From Roseivirga sp. UBA6052 (GTDB lineage Bacteria > Bacteroidota > Bacteroidia > Cytophagales > Cyclobacteriaceae): a stretch of DNA of 64,000 nucleotides. Position numbers and translations under genes: made by a program. The DNA is taken from NCBI GenBank assembly GCA_002427755.1, contig DIYO01000002.1, positions 94,745 to 158,744 on the forward strand. The letters run 5' to 3'. The notes under the pieces are model-generated. The model was not told the origin of the DNA, made no database searches, and saw only the letters and a list, made by a program, of their open reading frames with translations. Positions 26,147 through 34,814 of the stretch are shown piece after piece; positions within the stretch are counted from its first letter, which is position 1; each line of letters starts with the position of its first letter.

Positions 26147-27052
26147 TCAACTTCTAGGATGATATTCCTGAATGACTTGTCTTAAGTAGTCTCTATCTAA
26201 GTGGGTATAAATTTCTGTGGTCGTAATCGACTCATGACCCAGCATTTCTTGGACTGCCCGAAGATCTGCCCCACCTTCTATTAAGTGTGTAGCAAATGAA
26301 TGCCGAAAGGTGTGTGGAGAGATTGTTTTTTGAATACCTGATTTAGCGACCAAGTCTTTAATCACCATAAAAACCATTTGCCTTGAGAGCTGTCTACCAT
26401 TACGATTGAGGAAAAGAATATTCTCAAATCCAGGTTTGATATCCAGGTGAACACGCACCTCTTCTCTGTAGATGTTAATAAACTTGAGTGCTTCTCTCCC
26501 AATAGGCACCAATCTTTCTTTGCTCCCCTTTCCGAAGATTCTTAAGAATCCCACATCGAAATGGACATTACTCAACTTAAGACCAATCAGTTCACTAACT
26601 CGAAGTCCAGAGCTATAAAGGGTTTCGAGCATGGCACGGTTACGCATGCCCTCTGGTTTAGAATGGTCAATGGCTTCAAGAATCTTATCAATCTCCTCAA
26701 CAGACAAGGTATCTGGTAGCTTTCTACCAAGCTTTGGGGCTTCAAGCAAAAGTGTGGGATCATCTTCTAATTCGCCTTCATAGACCAAAAACTTGTAAAA
26801 AGATTTCAGGCCAGAAATGATTCGAGCCTGAGAAAAGGCACTCATGCCTAGCTCATTGATCCATTCGATAAAGTTCTGCAGCTCAACAATGCTTACTCTG
26901 AGAGGAGTAATCTGTTGATTTGTCAACTGAAGAAATTGCTTGAGCTTGACCACATCTCCCACATAGGCTTCCACAGAGTTTGGACTCAAAGACCGTTCTA
27001 ACCTAAGGTAGTTTTCATATTCCTGAATGTAAATATCCCAAGCCACAATCAA
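26147..27052 (-). CDS. xerD: Site-specific tyrosine recombinase XerD
   Basis: This 301-residue recombinase resolves chromosome dimers at dif. The N-terminal SAM-like domain (YIQEYENYLRLERSLSPNSV) precedes the catalytic domain. Catalytic residues are visible: Arg in SSGLRVSEL, Lys in FGKGSKERLVP, His-x-x-Arg in SPHTFRHSFATHLIEGG, His in GHESITTT and the Tyr nucleophile in EIYTHLDRDYLR. No ATG is available near the N-terminus. The start is the TTG at 27052 or the GTG at 27046. The 8-bp tandem repeat at 27081-27148 lies directly upstream. Confidence 0.93.
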   Translation of the reverse strand: MIVAWDIYIQEYENYLRLERSLSPNSVEAYVGDVVKLKQFLQLTNQQITPLRVSIVELQNFIEWINELGMSAFSQARIISGLKSFYKFLVYEGELEDDPTLLLEAPKLGRKLPDTLSVEEIDKILEAIDHSKPEGMRNRAMLETLYSSGLRVSELIGLKLSNVHFDVGFLRIFGKGSKERLVPIGREALKFINIYREEVRVHLDIKPGFENILFLNRNGRQLSRQMVFMVIKDLVAKSGIQKTISPHTFRHSFATHLIEGGADLRAVQEMLGHESITTTEIYTHLDRDYLRQVIQEYHPRS

Positions 27053-27080
27053 TGATAGGGAAAAAGTTAAAAGTGATAAA

Positions 27081-27148
27081 GTGATTAGGTGATTAGGTGA
27101 TTAGGTGATTAGGTGATTAGGTGATTAGGTGATTAGGTGATTAGGTGA
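27081..27148. repeat. Tandem 8-bp repeat, 8.5 copies of GTGATTAG
   Basis: The octamer GTGATTAG is repeated eight and a half times without error. It lies 29-96 bases upstream of the xerD start, where its promoter should be. Perfect short tandem repeats of this length can change copy number by slipped-strand replication. The octamer length is not a multiple of three and the repeat is non-coding, so any effect would be on promoter spacing. Confidence 0.95.
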
Positions 27149-27335
27149 AAATTAAATCTTTCATCGTAGGCCAATTCGATTATGCACTAAAAAATCTACA
27201 ACAAGTAAATCGATCTCCTTATTCAAGTCTTAGATCTCCTGTTCAATTCACCAACTCAATTGTTCAATCCAACCCATTAGTTATTATGTAGCACCCATTA
27301 TTACCGTTCGTTTGTAGTGAATTCAAAATAAAGAC

Positions 27336-29153
27336 ATGAACAAAATGACACTTCAAACAATCATAGGAATTACCGTACTCTCAGCAGTCTTATGCATGAG
27401 TTGTAGAGATGACGATACACAAATTGATACTTCTTCGGACATAGAAATTCTGACAACAGACAATGGGGTCGAATTTGTCAGAACGCCAGACTCGAATTTC
27501 GAGAACATCCCTAATTGGCCATATGAATATCAATATGTTGAAATTGATGGATTGCGTCAGGCATATGCAGAGGCCGGACCTACAAATGGAGAAGTAGTAC
27601 TCCTGCTTCATGGTCAACCGAGTTGGTCTTATTTATACAGAGATATGATTCCTGTTTTGGCCGAAGCTGGCTTTCGGGTAATTGCCATGGATCATTTAGG
27701 TATGGGCCGCTCTGATAAACCAATTTCTATCAACGATTATAGTTACCTCGGGCATTCGGATCGATTAGAGCAATTCATCCAGCAATTAGGACTGACTGAT
27801 ATTAACCTTTTTGTACAAGATTGGGGTAGTTTAATTGGCTTAAGAGTAGCCGGCTTGAATCCCGATTGGTTTGCTTCCATTACGGTCGGTAATGGTTCAC
27901 TACCTGTAGTTCCAGCTGGTATGCAGATTATGCCCACTATTCAAAACCCAGATGAGGTCGAAGAATTACCATCTCCATTTGCTCAAATTCCGGCACAACA
28001 AGTGCCATTTTACGATGGTTGTGAGCTGATAGCTGGTCAAAGTTCATTTGATTTTAACGAATGGGCCTACTACTCAATGAAAGGAGCTTCTTATAAAGCA
28101 TCTGAAGTAGTAGAAGCACTCACTTGGTTTGATTTACCAACTGATATAGAAGATGCCTATGACGCTCCTTTCCCTAGTCGGGAATATATGGCCGGAACCC
28201 GTACTTTCCCTGCTTTGGTTAATGAAGTAGCAGGGGTAAACATGGAAGCTTGGGCAGGGTTAACCTCTTTTCAAAAACCCTTTTTAACTATTTGGGGAGA
28301 CAATGACGAGGGTAGTTTAGGTTCTTGCGAAGCACAACAAAACTTTATTGATAATGTACCCGGAGCTTCAGGCAAGCCTCATGTTAGATTAGAAAATGCC
28401 GGACACTTTCTCCAAAGTGATCAGGGTGTGGAAATTGCCAACCGCTTAGTGGCATTCTATGCTGTGGATTGGGATAGTGATCCTTGCGCCAACTTTAGCA
28501 GCCCCATTGAAAATGAAACCAGAACGCAACAGTTTGTTCCTCCTTCTGATTTGAGAAACTTTAGATATGGAGAGGTGCTACCTGAATTCGAATGTGGAAA
28601 CGGCTCAGTAACAGAGGTATATGTGACTACAGGCTTTAACGATTGCCCTGAAGATCAATGGTACGCTTTAAATGCCGATGACTTAGCCAATGAATTAGGA
28701 GCACTCAAAGTCACTTTAAATGGTCCAAGACACTGGCTTATGAACCAAATTCAAGGTAATGCAAATGATGGTGGAAGTGGATTTAGCAAGATTGCAACAT
28801 TCGGAACATTACAAATGCAATTAGCAGCCCAAATTGATGGATCTGGGGATGAAGAAGCGTACACGGTAAATCAAGTTCAACGCTCAACGACATTCACCTT
28901 TCAAGCGGGAAATGAAATCTACAAACTTACAGATCCGAGTGGTGATGAATTTATTATGCAATCATATAGCAGAAAAATCAATGCTAATTTGACAATAGAT
29001 GATTTGGCTGACTTAGGTTCTAATTTAAACCTGCCTGATGGATGGTCATTTGAGACTGAGGTTTTATCTACCACCTTACAAGTTGTGGCAGATGGAATAG
29101 CCTATGTGGTGCAAGACGATTTAGAAAATTCTTATCAAAAAATAGAAGACTAA
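27336..29153 (+). CDS. Lipoprotein haloalkane-dehalogenase-like alpha/beta hydrolase with unknown C-terminal domain
   Basis: A lipoprotein-type signal peptide ends near Cys23. Residues ~60-378 form an alpha/beta hydrolase most like class I haloalkane dehalogenases (HGQPSWSYLYRDMIP, MDHLGMGRSDKP). The nucleophile Asp162 is in FVQDWGSLIGL, the acid is probably Asp324 (GDNDEG), and His357 is in NAGHFLQ. The halide-stabilising Trp163 is present, while the usual Glu/Asn after HG is Gln94. Residues ~384-605 form an extra beta-rich domain I do not recognise. The real substrate may be an ester or epoxide rather than a haloalkane. The gene stands alone. Confidence 0.8.
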   Translation: MNKMTLQTIIGITVLSAVLCMSCRDDDTQIDTSSDIEILTTDNGVEFVRTPDSNFENIPNWPYEYQYVEIDGLRQAYAEAGPTNGEVVLLLHGQPSWSYLYRDMIPVLAEAGFRVIAMDHLGMGRSDKPISINDYSYLGHSDRLEQFIQQLGLTDINLFVQDWGSLIGLRVAGLNPDWFASITVGNGSLPVVPAGMQIMPTIQNPDEVEELPSPFAQIPAQQVPFYDGCELIAGQSSFDFNEWAYYSMKGASYKASEVVEALTWFDLPTDIEDAYDAPFPSREYMAGTRTFPALVNEVAGVNMEAWAGLTSFQKPFLTIWGDNDEGSLGSCEAQQNFIDNVPGASGKPHVRLENAGHFLQSDQGVEIANRLVAFYAVDWDSDPCANFSSPIENETRTQQFVPPSDLRNFRYGEVLPEFECGNGSVTEVYVTTGFNDCPEDQWYALNADDLANELGALKVTLNGPRHWLMNQIQGNANDGGSGFSKIATFGTLQMQLAAQIDGSGDEEAYTVNQVQRSTTFTFQAGNEIYKLTDPSGDEFIMQSYSRKINANLTIDDLADLGSNLNLPDGWSFETEVLSTTLQVVADGIAYVVQDDLENSYQKIED

Positions 29154-29204
29154 GCCTAAAGCGCGTAAATTCTGACTATTGAATCAAAAAGCATCTTACA
29201 TTTT

Positions 29205-30185
29205 ATGTCACAATTGAAGTGGAAGATTAAAACCATATTACCTATAGCCCTGGCGATTTTATTACCGGGGCTTAGCTATTTTACCAACGAGCAAAATGAT
29301 CTAAGCGAGAGCAATTCATTCTATCCAATATGGGCCATCTCCTCATTTGTAATCTATAACATTTGGCACCTAATCTGGAACCTTTGGGACATAAGAAAGG
29401 AGTATAAAGACTTCAGATATCTGGCCAAATTGCTTCTATTTTTTCTTGGCTCTATTGGGGTGTTTCAATTGCTTATTCAGACGAATTTTTTGGATTTCAA
29501 TAGCTATAACTACACGAGAACATCTATCGCATTTATTTTGATAGCAGCAATTCAATACACACTCAAATCACAAGAAAATATTGCACGTTTACAGCTAGAG
29601 AAAGAACAAATTCAAACTGAAAATTATAAAGCAAAACTAGCGGCACTTCAGATTAAGATAGACCCCCATTTTCTATTCAATTCGCTAAATACATTGCATT
29701 CTATGGTGCGTCAATCCCATTCAAATTCAGAGCAATTCATTCTAAGCTTGGCAGATTTTTACCGACAGACTTTAAGCATTAATGAAGAAAGCACCTTGCC
29801 TTTATCTCAAGAATTAGAATTGTTGGATTCCTATTTGTTTTTAATGAAAAACAGAAATGAAGGAGCAGTAAAGATTGAAATGAATATTGACGAAGGTGCT
29901 TTAGGATATCACCTACCTACCCTTGCTTTGCAAATACTGGTGGAAAACAGTTTTAAGCACAACAGCATGACATTAAATAATCCACTGACCATTTCAATTC
30001 GAAATACGACTAAAGGTTTTATAGAGGTTAAAAACAACATTCAAGCTAAAATCGGCACTGTAGAATCGACTGGAAATGGCTTAGAATTACTGATTAAAAG
30101 GTATGAACTCATGGCAATAGATGAAGGCGTTTTTGTGGAAGAGACCGCAAGTCATTTTAGTGTAAAACTTAAACTGATCCAGTAG
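29205..30185 (+). CDS. LytS-type sensor histidine kinase
   Basis: This 326-residue inner-membrane kinase has four hydrophobic segments in residues 1-115, then a coiled linker (NIARLQLEKEQIQTENYKAK). The His_kinase domain follows, with the phospho-acceptor in KIDPHFLFNSLNTLHS near residue 160. The ATPase-like part is reduced (LQILVENSFKHNS, then STGNGLELLIKRYELM). The family signals to LytTR regulators, and one is encoded directly downstream with no intergenic base. There is no extracellular sensor domain, so the stimulus is probably membrane-related. Confidence 0.92.
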   Translation: MSQLKWKIKTILPIALAILLPGLSYFTNEQNDLSESNSFYPIWAISSFVIYNIWHLIWNLWDIRKEYKDFRYLAKLLLFFLGSIGVFQLLIQTNFLDFNSYNYTRTSIAFILIAAIQYTLKSQENIARLQLEKEQIQTENYKAKLAALQIKIDPHFLFNSLNTLHSMVRQSHSNSEQFILSLADFYRQTLSINEESTLPLSQELELLDSYLFLMKNRNEGAVKIEMNIDEGALGYHLPTLALQILVENSFKHNSMTLNNPLTISIRNTTKGFIEVKNNIQAKIGTVESTGNGLELLIKRYELMAIDEGVFVEETASHFSVKLKLIQ

Positions 30186-30935
30186 ATGAATGTACTGATT
30201 GTAGAAGACGAAATACATACGGCAAACCTATTGCAAGACATTATTGAGCAGAATGGTGATTTCATAGTGTTGGCCAAGTTGCAGTCAATTGCCGAAGCCG
30301 TTCAATACCTGAGCAAATACCAAAAAAACTTAGACTTACTCTTCTTTGATATTCAATTGGCCGATGGTTTGAGTTTTGAAATTTTCAAACACGTTGACGT
30401 CTCTACGCCAATAATCTTCTGTACGGCCTATGATGAATACTCGCTTCAAGCGATAAAAAACAACGGTATTGATTATGTCCTCAAGCCATTCAATGAAGTT
30501 GAAATCCATAAGTCGCTGGAGAAATTCAAAAAGCTAATATCCAGTCTTACCGCAAAACAAAGTCCCATTCAATTTAAAGCAGCAGAACAAGACACTTATC
30601 AGCAAAACTTTCTAACTCAGTTTAGGGAAAAGACTATTGTTTTCAAAGCATCAGAAATCGCGCTTTTTTCAGTTGAAAATGAGACCGTATCACTTTACAC
30701 CTTTAAGGGTGAAAAGTATCCTATCTACAAAAACATGGAATACATTGAATCTGTCTGCGATCCGAATCTTTTTTATCGCATCAGCCGACAGATGCTTGTG
30801 AGTAGAGAAAGCATCCAGTCATTTGAACCCTATTTTAATCGTAAAGTGGCTTTAGAACTCAAGGTAAAAACCGCAGAAATTCCGGTTGTTAGTCGACTTA
30901 AAGTAACGGCCTTTAAGGATTGGCTGGAAAAGTGA
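30186..30935 (+). CDS. LytTR-family response regulator
   Basis: Residues 1-120 form a receiver domain (MNVLIVEDEIHTANLLQDII, phospho-acceptor Asp in LLFFDIQLADGLSFEIF, Lys in YVLKPFNE). Residues ~145-245 form a LytTR DNA-binding domain (IALFSVENETVSLYTFKGEK, FYRISRQMLVSRESI). Its ATG directly follows the stop of the LytS kinase, so the pair is one operon. Target genes cannot be named. An imperfect hairpin at 30930-30960 spans the stops of this and the convergent gene. Confidence 0.93.
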   Translation: MNVLIVEDEIHTANLLQDIIEQNGDFIVLAKLQSIAEAVQYLSKYQKNLDLLFFDIQLADGLSFEIFKHVDVSTPIIFCTAYDEYSLQAIKNNGIDYVLKPFNEVEIHKSLEKFKKLISSLTAKQSPIQFKAAEQDTYQQNFLTQFREKTIVFKASEIALFSVENETVSLYTFKGEKYPIYKNMEYIESVCDPNLFYRISRQMLVSRESIQSFEPYFNRKVALELKVKTAEIPVVSRLKVTAFKDWLEK

Positions 30936-30954
30936 TTAACAATTGACCCTCAAA

Positions 30955-31938
30955 TCACTTAAAGTCATTAATCATAAACCCTTCAATTATTGAAGCCATC
31001 TCTTCATTAGATTTCAATAATTTAAGATACGAGTGATTGGTTTTGGGTCCCTCAATCCATTGATTTCCTCCTTTTTCATCAGGTAAGCAATATCCCCCTT
31101 CAATTCGCTCCCAATATTCCCCTAGTCCTCCGCGCACAGCATATAATACAGCCGTCTGGTCATAGGTCGAGTTATCATAAATCTTTCCTTCGAAGCGGTC
31201 ATTCAACCAAGGACAATACTTACTAAAATGAAAGAAGGCTTTATAAAGAGGTGTGTTATGATCAATATTGTTAAAGACCTCTCCCGATTTGATATCCAAC
31301 CCAACTTCATAGCCTGAGAAAGTAATCGGGACTTCTATATTCGAAACAACAAATTGGGTGACTCCGAGCATGTTTCCATTGAAATTCCATTCGCTCTCTC
31401 CAGATGGAAATTGACCACCCATAATTACAAACTCTTTTACTTTCTGCTCCACGAGAGATTTACCATCTAGGTTTGAGAATTCATCCGGACCGGATTGGAG
31501 TAATCGCTGAATATTTGAAAGCGGTCCAACTGTCATAATTACGATTTCACCATCTGCGCTATTAGCAAGAATCTCTCGATAGAGTTTAGTAGACTCTCGT
31601 GCTGATTCTTGAGTCAGTTCAAACGGAAAGTTATCTGCTATCACTTTGCTATGATTCCAATCGATTGGCTCTCCTTTATCTTTTCTTGTACCTACTTTCA
31701 CTTGTGGATTACCATAGAATCGATTCACCGCATCCACGGCTGAAACAGCATAGGGTTCTACATTCCATACCATCACGGCTAAAAGCTCGCATTCCTCTCG
31801 ATTCATAAAATTGTGTAGCATAGCGAGTGCTCCAAGGTCATCAGCATCGCCTCCAAAGTCTGTATCGAGAATGAGCTTCGTCTGAGAGTGAAGGCTAACA
31901 GTGATAAAAATGGAAAGGAAAAAAAGTAAACGCTTCAT
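30955..31938 (-). CDS. Secreted nucleoside hydrolase-like protein
   Basis: The signal peptide (MKRLLFFLSIFITVSLHSQ) precedes a 305-residue inosine/uridine-preferring nucleoside hydrolase fold. The calcium-binding motif is LILDTDFGGDADDLGAL, followed by IVIMTVGPLSNI and the late Asp in TYDQTAVLYAV. These enzymes cleave N-glycosidic bonds of ribonucleosides, and export places the reaction in the periplasm or outside the cell. Several Bacteroidota proteins of this type act on non-nucleoside ribosides, so the substrate is uncertain. Confidence 0.85.
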   Translation of the reverse strand: MKRLLFFLSIFITVSLHSQTKLILDTDFGGDADDLGALAMLHNFMNREECELLAVMVWNVEPYAVSAVDAVNRFYGNPQVKVGTRKDKGEPIDWNHSKVIADNFPFELTQESARESTKLYREILANSADGEIVIMTVGPLSNIQRLLQSGPDEFSNLDGKSLVEQKVKEFVIMGGQFPSGESEWNFNGNMLGVTQFVVSNIEVPITFSGYEVGLDIKSGEVFNNIDHNTPLYKAFFHFSKYCPWLNDRFEGKIYDNSTYDQTAVLYAVRGGLGEYWERIEGGYCLPDEKGGNQWIEGPKTNHSYLKLLKSNEEMASIIEGFMINDFK

Positions 31939-32020
31939 AGTTCAAAAGGCATTGATACTATAATCTCCTTCGATTCTCCGATAAAATCAAATCTATTAAC
32001 TGCACTTCTTAAACATAATG

Positions 32021-32028
32021 TATATTCG
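32021..32028 (+). promoter_or_regulatory. Promoter element TATATTCG before aroQ
   Basis: This one-base variant of TAnnTTTG ends 5 bases before the aroQ ATG, implying a leaderless or nearly leaderless transcript. Confidence 0.45.
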
Positions 32029-32033
32029 AGCCT

Positions 32034-32459
32034 ATGAAAATCTTGGTGATCAACGGACCTAATTTGAATCTTCTTGGTACTCGTGAAAAGAGCATCTATG
32101 GAGACCAGACCTTTGAACAGTATTTTGAGGGTTTGAAGGCTAAGTTTTCGGAATTAGAATTAGAATACTATCAAAGCAATGTTGAAGGTGAGTTGATCAA
32201 CAAATTACATGAGGTCGGTTTCTCTTATGATGGCATTGTTTTGAATGCCGGTGGATATACTCACACTTCTGTGGCAATCTCCGATGCTATTGCAGCAATC
32301 AACACTCCGGTAGTAGAAGTTCACATCTCAAATATTCATGCTAGAGAAGAATTTAGACACCTTTCTCTGATCACATCTAATTGCGCTGGAATGATTACAG
32401 GATTCGGTTTAAAAAGTTATGATTTAGCCTTAAGGCATTGGACTGACAGTTCATCATAA
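32034..32459 (+). CDS. aroQ: 3-dehydroquinate dehydratase, type II
   Basis: This is the third step of the shikimate pathway. The 141-residue dodecamer-type enzyme shows all family motifs: INGPNLNLLGTREKSIYG with the catalytic lid Arg and Tyr, NAGGYTHTSVAISDAI, and VHISNIHAREEFRHLS with the catalytic His. The length is normal. It is convergent with the small membrane-protein gene, with 5 bases between the stops. Confidence 0.96.
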   Translation: MKILVINGPNLNLLGTREKSIYGDQTFEQYFEGLKAKFSELELEYYQSNVEGELINKLHEVGFSYDGIVLNAGGYTHTSVAISDAIAAINTPVVEVHISNIHAREEFRHLSLITSNCAGMITGFGLKSYDLALRHWTDSSS

Positions 32460-32464
32460 CAGTG

Positions 32465-32863
32465 CTATACCACCAACCCTCTTGTATAGACTACCAGTAG
32501 AATACTTGCCAAAAGGTATAATAGGAAAAGACTGTAACGTAATCCCTTCTTCTCTGACTGCTTGAATTCATCAACTATTTGAGGCCAATAAATGAAGAAA
32601 AATGTCACAAATAATCCGACAGTCAACAACCCTCCCAATAAATAACTTCCATCGAAACTCTTATACGAGAAAAGCCCATCACCCTCCAATTTACTGAACG
32701 CCTTGAATTGCGCTGAGAACAGCCAATGCGCTAAACTGGTAAGGTATAGACTAGTTGAAAGGGCTACCCAAAAGGCTGCTCTACTAAAATAAATATTTCG
32801 ATGATCTCCTCTTTGCCTATGCAATGCGCCTAGAAGTAAAAAACGAAAAAATTGCTTAATCAT
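32465..32863 (-). CDS. Small membrane protein of unknown function
   Basis: This 132-residue protein has three hydrophobic helices (AFWVALSTSLYLTSLAHWLF, LLGGLLTVGLFVTFFFIYW, LFLLYLLASILLVVYT) and a basic N-terminus with LLLGALHRQRGDH. No family is recognised. It lies convergent with aroQ and divergent from marC, so it is probably monocistronic. Confidence 0.65.
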   Translation of the reverse strand: MIKQFFRFLLLGALHRQRGDHRNIYFSRAAFWVALSTSLYLTSLAHWLFSAQFKAFSKLEGDGLFSYKSFDGSYLLGGLLTVGLFVTFFFIYWPQIVDEFKQSEKKGLRYSLFLLYLLASILLVVYTRGLVV

Positions 32864-32980
32864 GCGTTTATTTATTTAGTGGTGTTAATCATCAAAATAG
32901 ACTCAAATAAATCTAAGAAATGGATACATTTTTTAATGGAATCCTCAAAGCTTTTTCTACATTCGCGCAAATTTTGAGCG

Positions 32981-33553
32981 ATGTTAGACTTGACACAAAT
33001 TTTATCGGTTAGCCTTATCCTTTTTTCGGTGATTGATGTGCTGGGTTCTACCCCTATAATCATCGATCTACGCAAGAAATTAGGACATATCCAAAGTGGC
33101 AAGGCCACCTTGGCAGCAGGTGTTTTAATGATCCTTTTCCTATTTGTGGGTGACAATCTTTTAAAGCTATTTGGCGTAGATGTAGGTTCTTTTGCAATTG
33201 CCGGATCTATCGTAATGTTCATCATAGGCATGGAGATGATTCTTGGTCATAATTTCTTTAAGAATGAACCTGACGCAACTGGTTCATCATCAATTGTTCC
33301 AATTGCCTTTCCTCTAATCGCAGGTGCTGGAACATTGACCACCATTCTGTCCTTAAAAGCCGAATATGAAGAACTCAATATCCTGGTAGGGATTGTGATT
33401 AACTTAGTTTTCGTCTACTTGGTATTGAAGTCTACTAATTGGTTAGAGCGCAAAATTGGACCAGCCGGACTCAGTGTTCTGCAAAAGATCTTTGGGATTA
33501 TACTCCTCTCTATTGCGATCAAGCTGTTTAAAGACAATATTGTGAACTTATGA
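32981..33553 (+). CDS. MarC family integral membrane protein
   Basis: This 190-residue protein has six predicted helices. The opening ILFSVIDVLGSTPIIIDL matches the MarC pattern (family form: F..iDplG..P.f). IAFPLIAGAGTLTTILSL and LQKIFGIILLSIAI are the other conserved helices. The family was once tied to multiple antibiotic resistance, but that role was not supported and its substrate is unknown. A TACATTCG promoter variant lies at 32958-32965. It overlaps the rnhA start by 4 bases. Confidence 0.9.
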   Translation: MLDLTQILSVSLILFSVIDVLGSTPIIIDLRKKLGHIQSGKATLAAGVLMILFLFVGDNLLKLFGVDVGSFAIAGSIVMFIIGMEMILGHNFFKNEPDATGSSSIVPIAFPLIAGAGTLTTILSLKAEYEELNILVGIVINLVFVYLVLKSTNWLERKIGPAGLSVLQKIFGIILLSIAIKLFKDNIVNL

Positions 33554-34008
33554 TCACAATATATACTGACGGCTCATCGAGAGGTAACCCTGGACCAGGT
33601 GGTTATGGTACTGTAATGAAGTACAAAGAGCATCGCAAAGAAATGAGCGAGGGCTTTAGAAAAACCACCAATAACCGGATGGAACTATTAGCCGTGATCA
33701 TTGGCTTAGAGGCACTGAAGGTGCAACAAGCCAATGTCATGGTTTACTCAGACTCCAAGTACGTTGTTGATGCTGTTGAAAAAGGTTGGCTGGCTAACTG
33801 GCTAAAGAAAGACTTTAAAGGGAAAAAGAATAAAGACCTCTGGCTCAGGTTTCATGATATCTACCAAAAGCATAAGGTGAAATTCACTTGGGTAAAAGGC
33901 CATGCGGGTATACCTGAAAACGAAAGATGTGACCAACTAGCGGTAGATGCTGCCGAAGGAAGTAATTTATTGGTTGATGAGGGATTTGAATCAGGACTGT
34001 ATTCCTAA
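33550..34008 (+). CDS. rnhA: Ribonuclease HI
   Basis: This 152-residue enzyme cleaves RNA in RNA-DNA hybrids. The four acidic active-site residues are visible: Asp in YTDGSSRGNPGPGGYG, Glu in NNRMELLAVIIGLEAL, Asp in MVYSDSKYVVDAV and Asp in NERCDQLAVDAA. Length and order match bacterial RNase HI. It overlaps marC by 4 bases and is followed by a palindromic element. Confidence 0.95.
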   Translation: MITIYTDGSSRGNPGPGGYGTVMKYKEHRKEMSEGFRKTTNNRMELLAVIIGLEALKVQQANVMVYSDSKYVVDAVEKGWLANWLKKDFKGKKNKDLWLRFHDIYQKHKVKFTWVKGHAGIPENERCDQLAVDAAEGSNLLVDEGFESGLYS

Positions 34009-34030
34009 CAAAATATCTAGATCCCATTAT

Positions 34031-34090
34031 GTCATTTCGAGCTAAGCGAGAAATCTAGATTTCTCAGTCGTTACACTTCTTCGAAATGAC
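34031..34090. repeat. Nested palindromic element (REP/MITE-like)
   Basis: Outer arms GTCATTTCGA (34031-34040) and TCGAAATGAC (34081-34090) enclose a perfect 18-bp palindrome, GAGAAATCTAGATTTCTC (34048-34065). Elements with GTCATTTCGA arms are common extragenic repeats in Bacteroidota. It sits alone in the rnhA-trmN6 gap and could act as a transcript-end hairpin. Confidence 0.75.
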
Positions 34091-34097
34091 TTCTTTC

Positions 34098-34105
34098 TAG
34101 TTTTG
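34098..34105 (+). promoter_or_regulatory. Bacteroidota -7 promoter element (TAGTTTTG)
   Basis: This exact TAnnTTTG ends 4 bases before the trmN6 ATG, predicting a leaderless transcript. Confidence 0.55.
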
Positions 34106-34109
34106 TGCA

Positions 34110-34814
34110 ATGCCAAATAGTTATTTCCAATTCAAGCAATTCAGAATAGAACAAGGCCAAACGGCCATGAAGGTTACTACTGAAGCTTGTTTATTTGGAA
34201 GCCTAATTGAAACAGATAATGCCAAGACTATCCTTGATATAGGTACAGGGACAGGTCTTTTAGCATTAATGTTAGCCCAAAGAAGTAATGCTCAGATTGA
34301 TGCTATTGAATTAGAAGTTGGAGCATTTGAGCAAGCCGCAGCAAACTTCTCTAACTCTAATTGGGCCAATCGCCTTAATGCTATAAATGCAGATGCAAGA
34401 GAATTTAAAGGTGAAGCATTATATGATCTCATTATATCAAACCCACCGTTCTTCAGTGACCATCAACAAGGTAAAGAAGCAGCGAAAAATCAGGCAATTC
34501 ATACCAATACGCTTGGTTTTAGAGAATTGCTGGACTGCATAGATCGCAACCTGTCGAAAGATGGCTCCGCTTGGGTTCTACTTCCAGAATATGAAATGAG
34601 TCAATTCACTGAAATGGCAACATCTAAGGACCTCAGGGTTGCTAAAATCATAAATGTCTATAATCGCATTGGGAAGCCCATCCTAAGGCAAATCGTTCAA
34701 TTCAACTATTCAGTAGATAAAACTTTCAATCGAGAAATTTACATTAGAGATAATGGGAATGATTACATCCAAGACTTTGTTGACTTGCTGAAACCATACT
34801 ATCTCCATTTATGA
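34110..34814 (+). CDS. trmN6: tRNA1(Val) (adenine(37)-N6)-methyltransferase
   Basis: This 234-residue SAM-dependent methyltransferase belongs to the YfiC/TrmN6 family. It shows FKQFRIEQGQTAMKVTTEAC at the start, motif I in ILDIGTGTGLLALMLAQ, and the N6-adenine catalytic motif ISNPPFFSDHQQGK near residue 110. The length is normal. Its stop overlaps the VOC protein start by 4 bases, so the two are coupled. Confidence 0.92.
   Translation: MPNSYFQFKQFRIEQGQTAMKVTTEACLFGSLIETDNAKTILDIGTGTGLLALMLAQRSNAQIDAIELEVGAFEQAAANFSNSNWANRLNAINADAREFKGEALYDLIISNPPFFSDHQQGKEAAKNQAIHTNTLGFRELLDCIDRNLSKDGSAWVLLPEYEMSQFTEMATSKDLRVAKIINVYNRIGKPILRQIVQFNYSVDKTFNREIYIRDNGNDYIQDFVDLLKPYYLHL

Noticed and set aside
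26147..27052. Integrase of a mobile element
   Set aside because: Sequence motifs and the context of pyrD and ftsK fit the core chromosomal XerD; no attachment sites or cargo are visible.
27081..27148. CRISPR array
   Set aside because: The 8-bp unit is contiguous with no spacers, so it is a simple tandem repeat.
30930..30960. Hairpin AAGTGATT/AATCACTT between convergent genes as a terminator
   Set aside because: Only 8 bp with a 15-base loop, and it overlaps coding bases of both genes; kept as a note in the LytTR entry.
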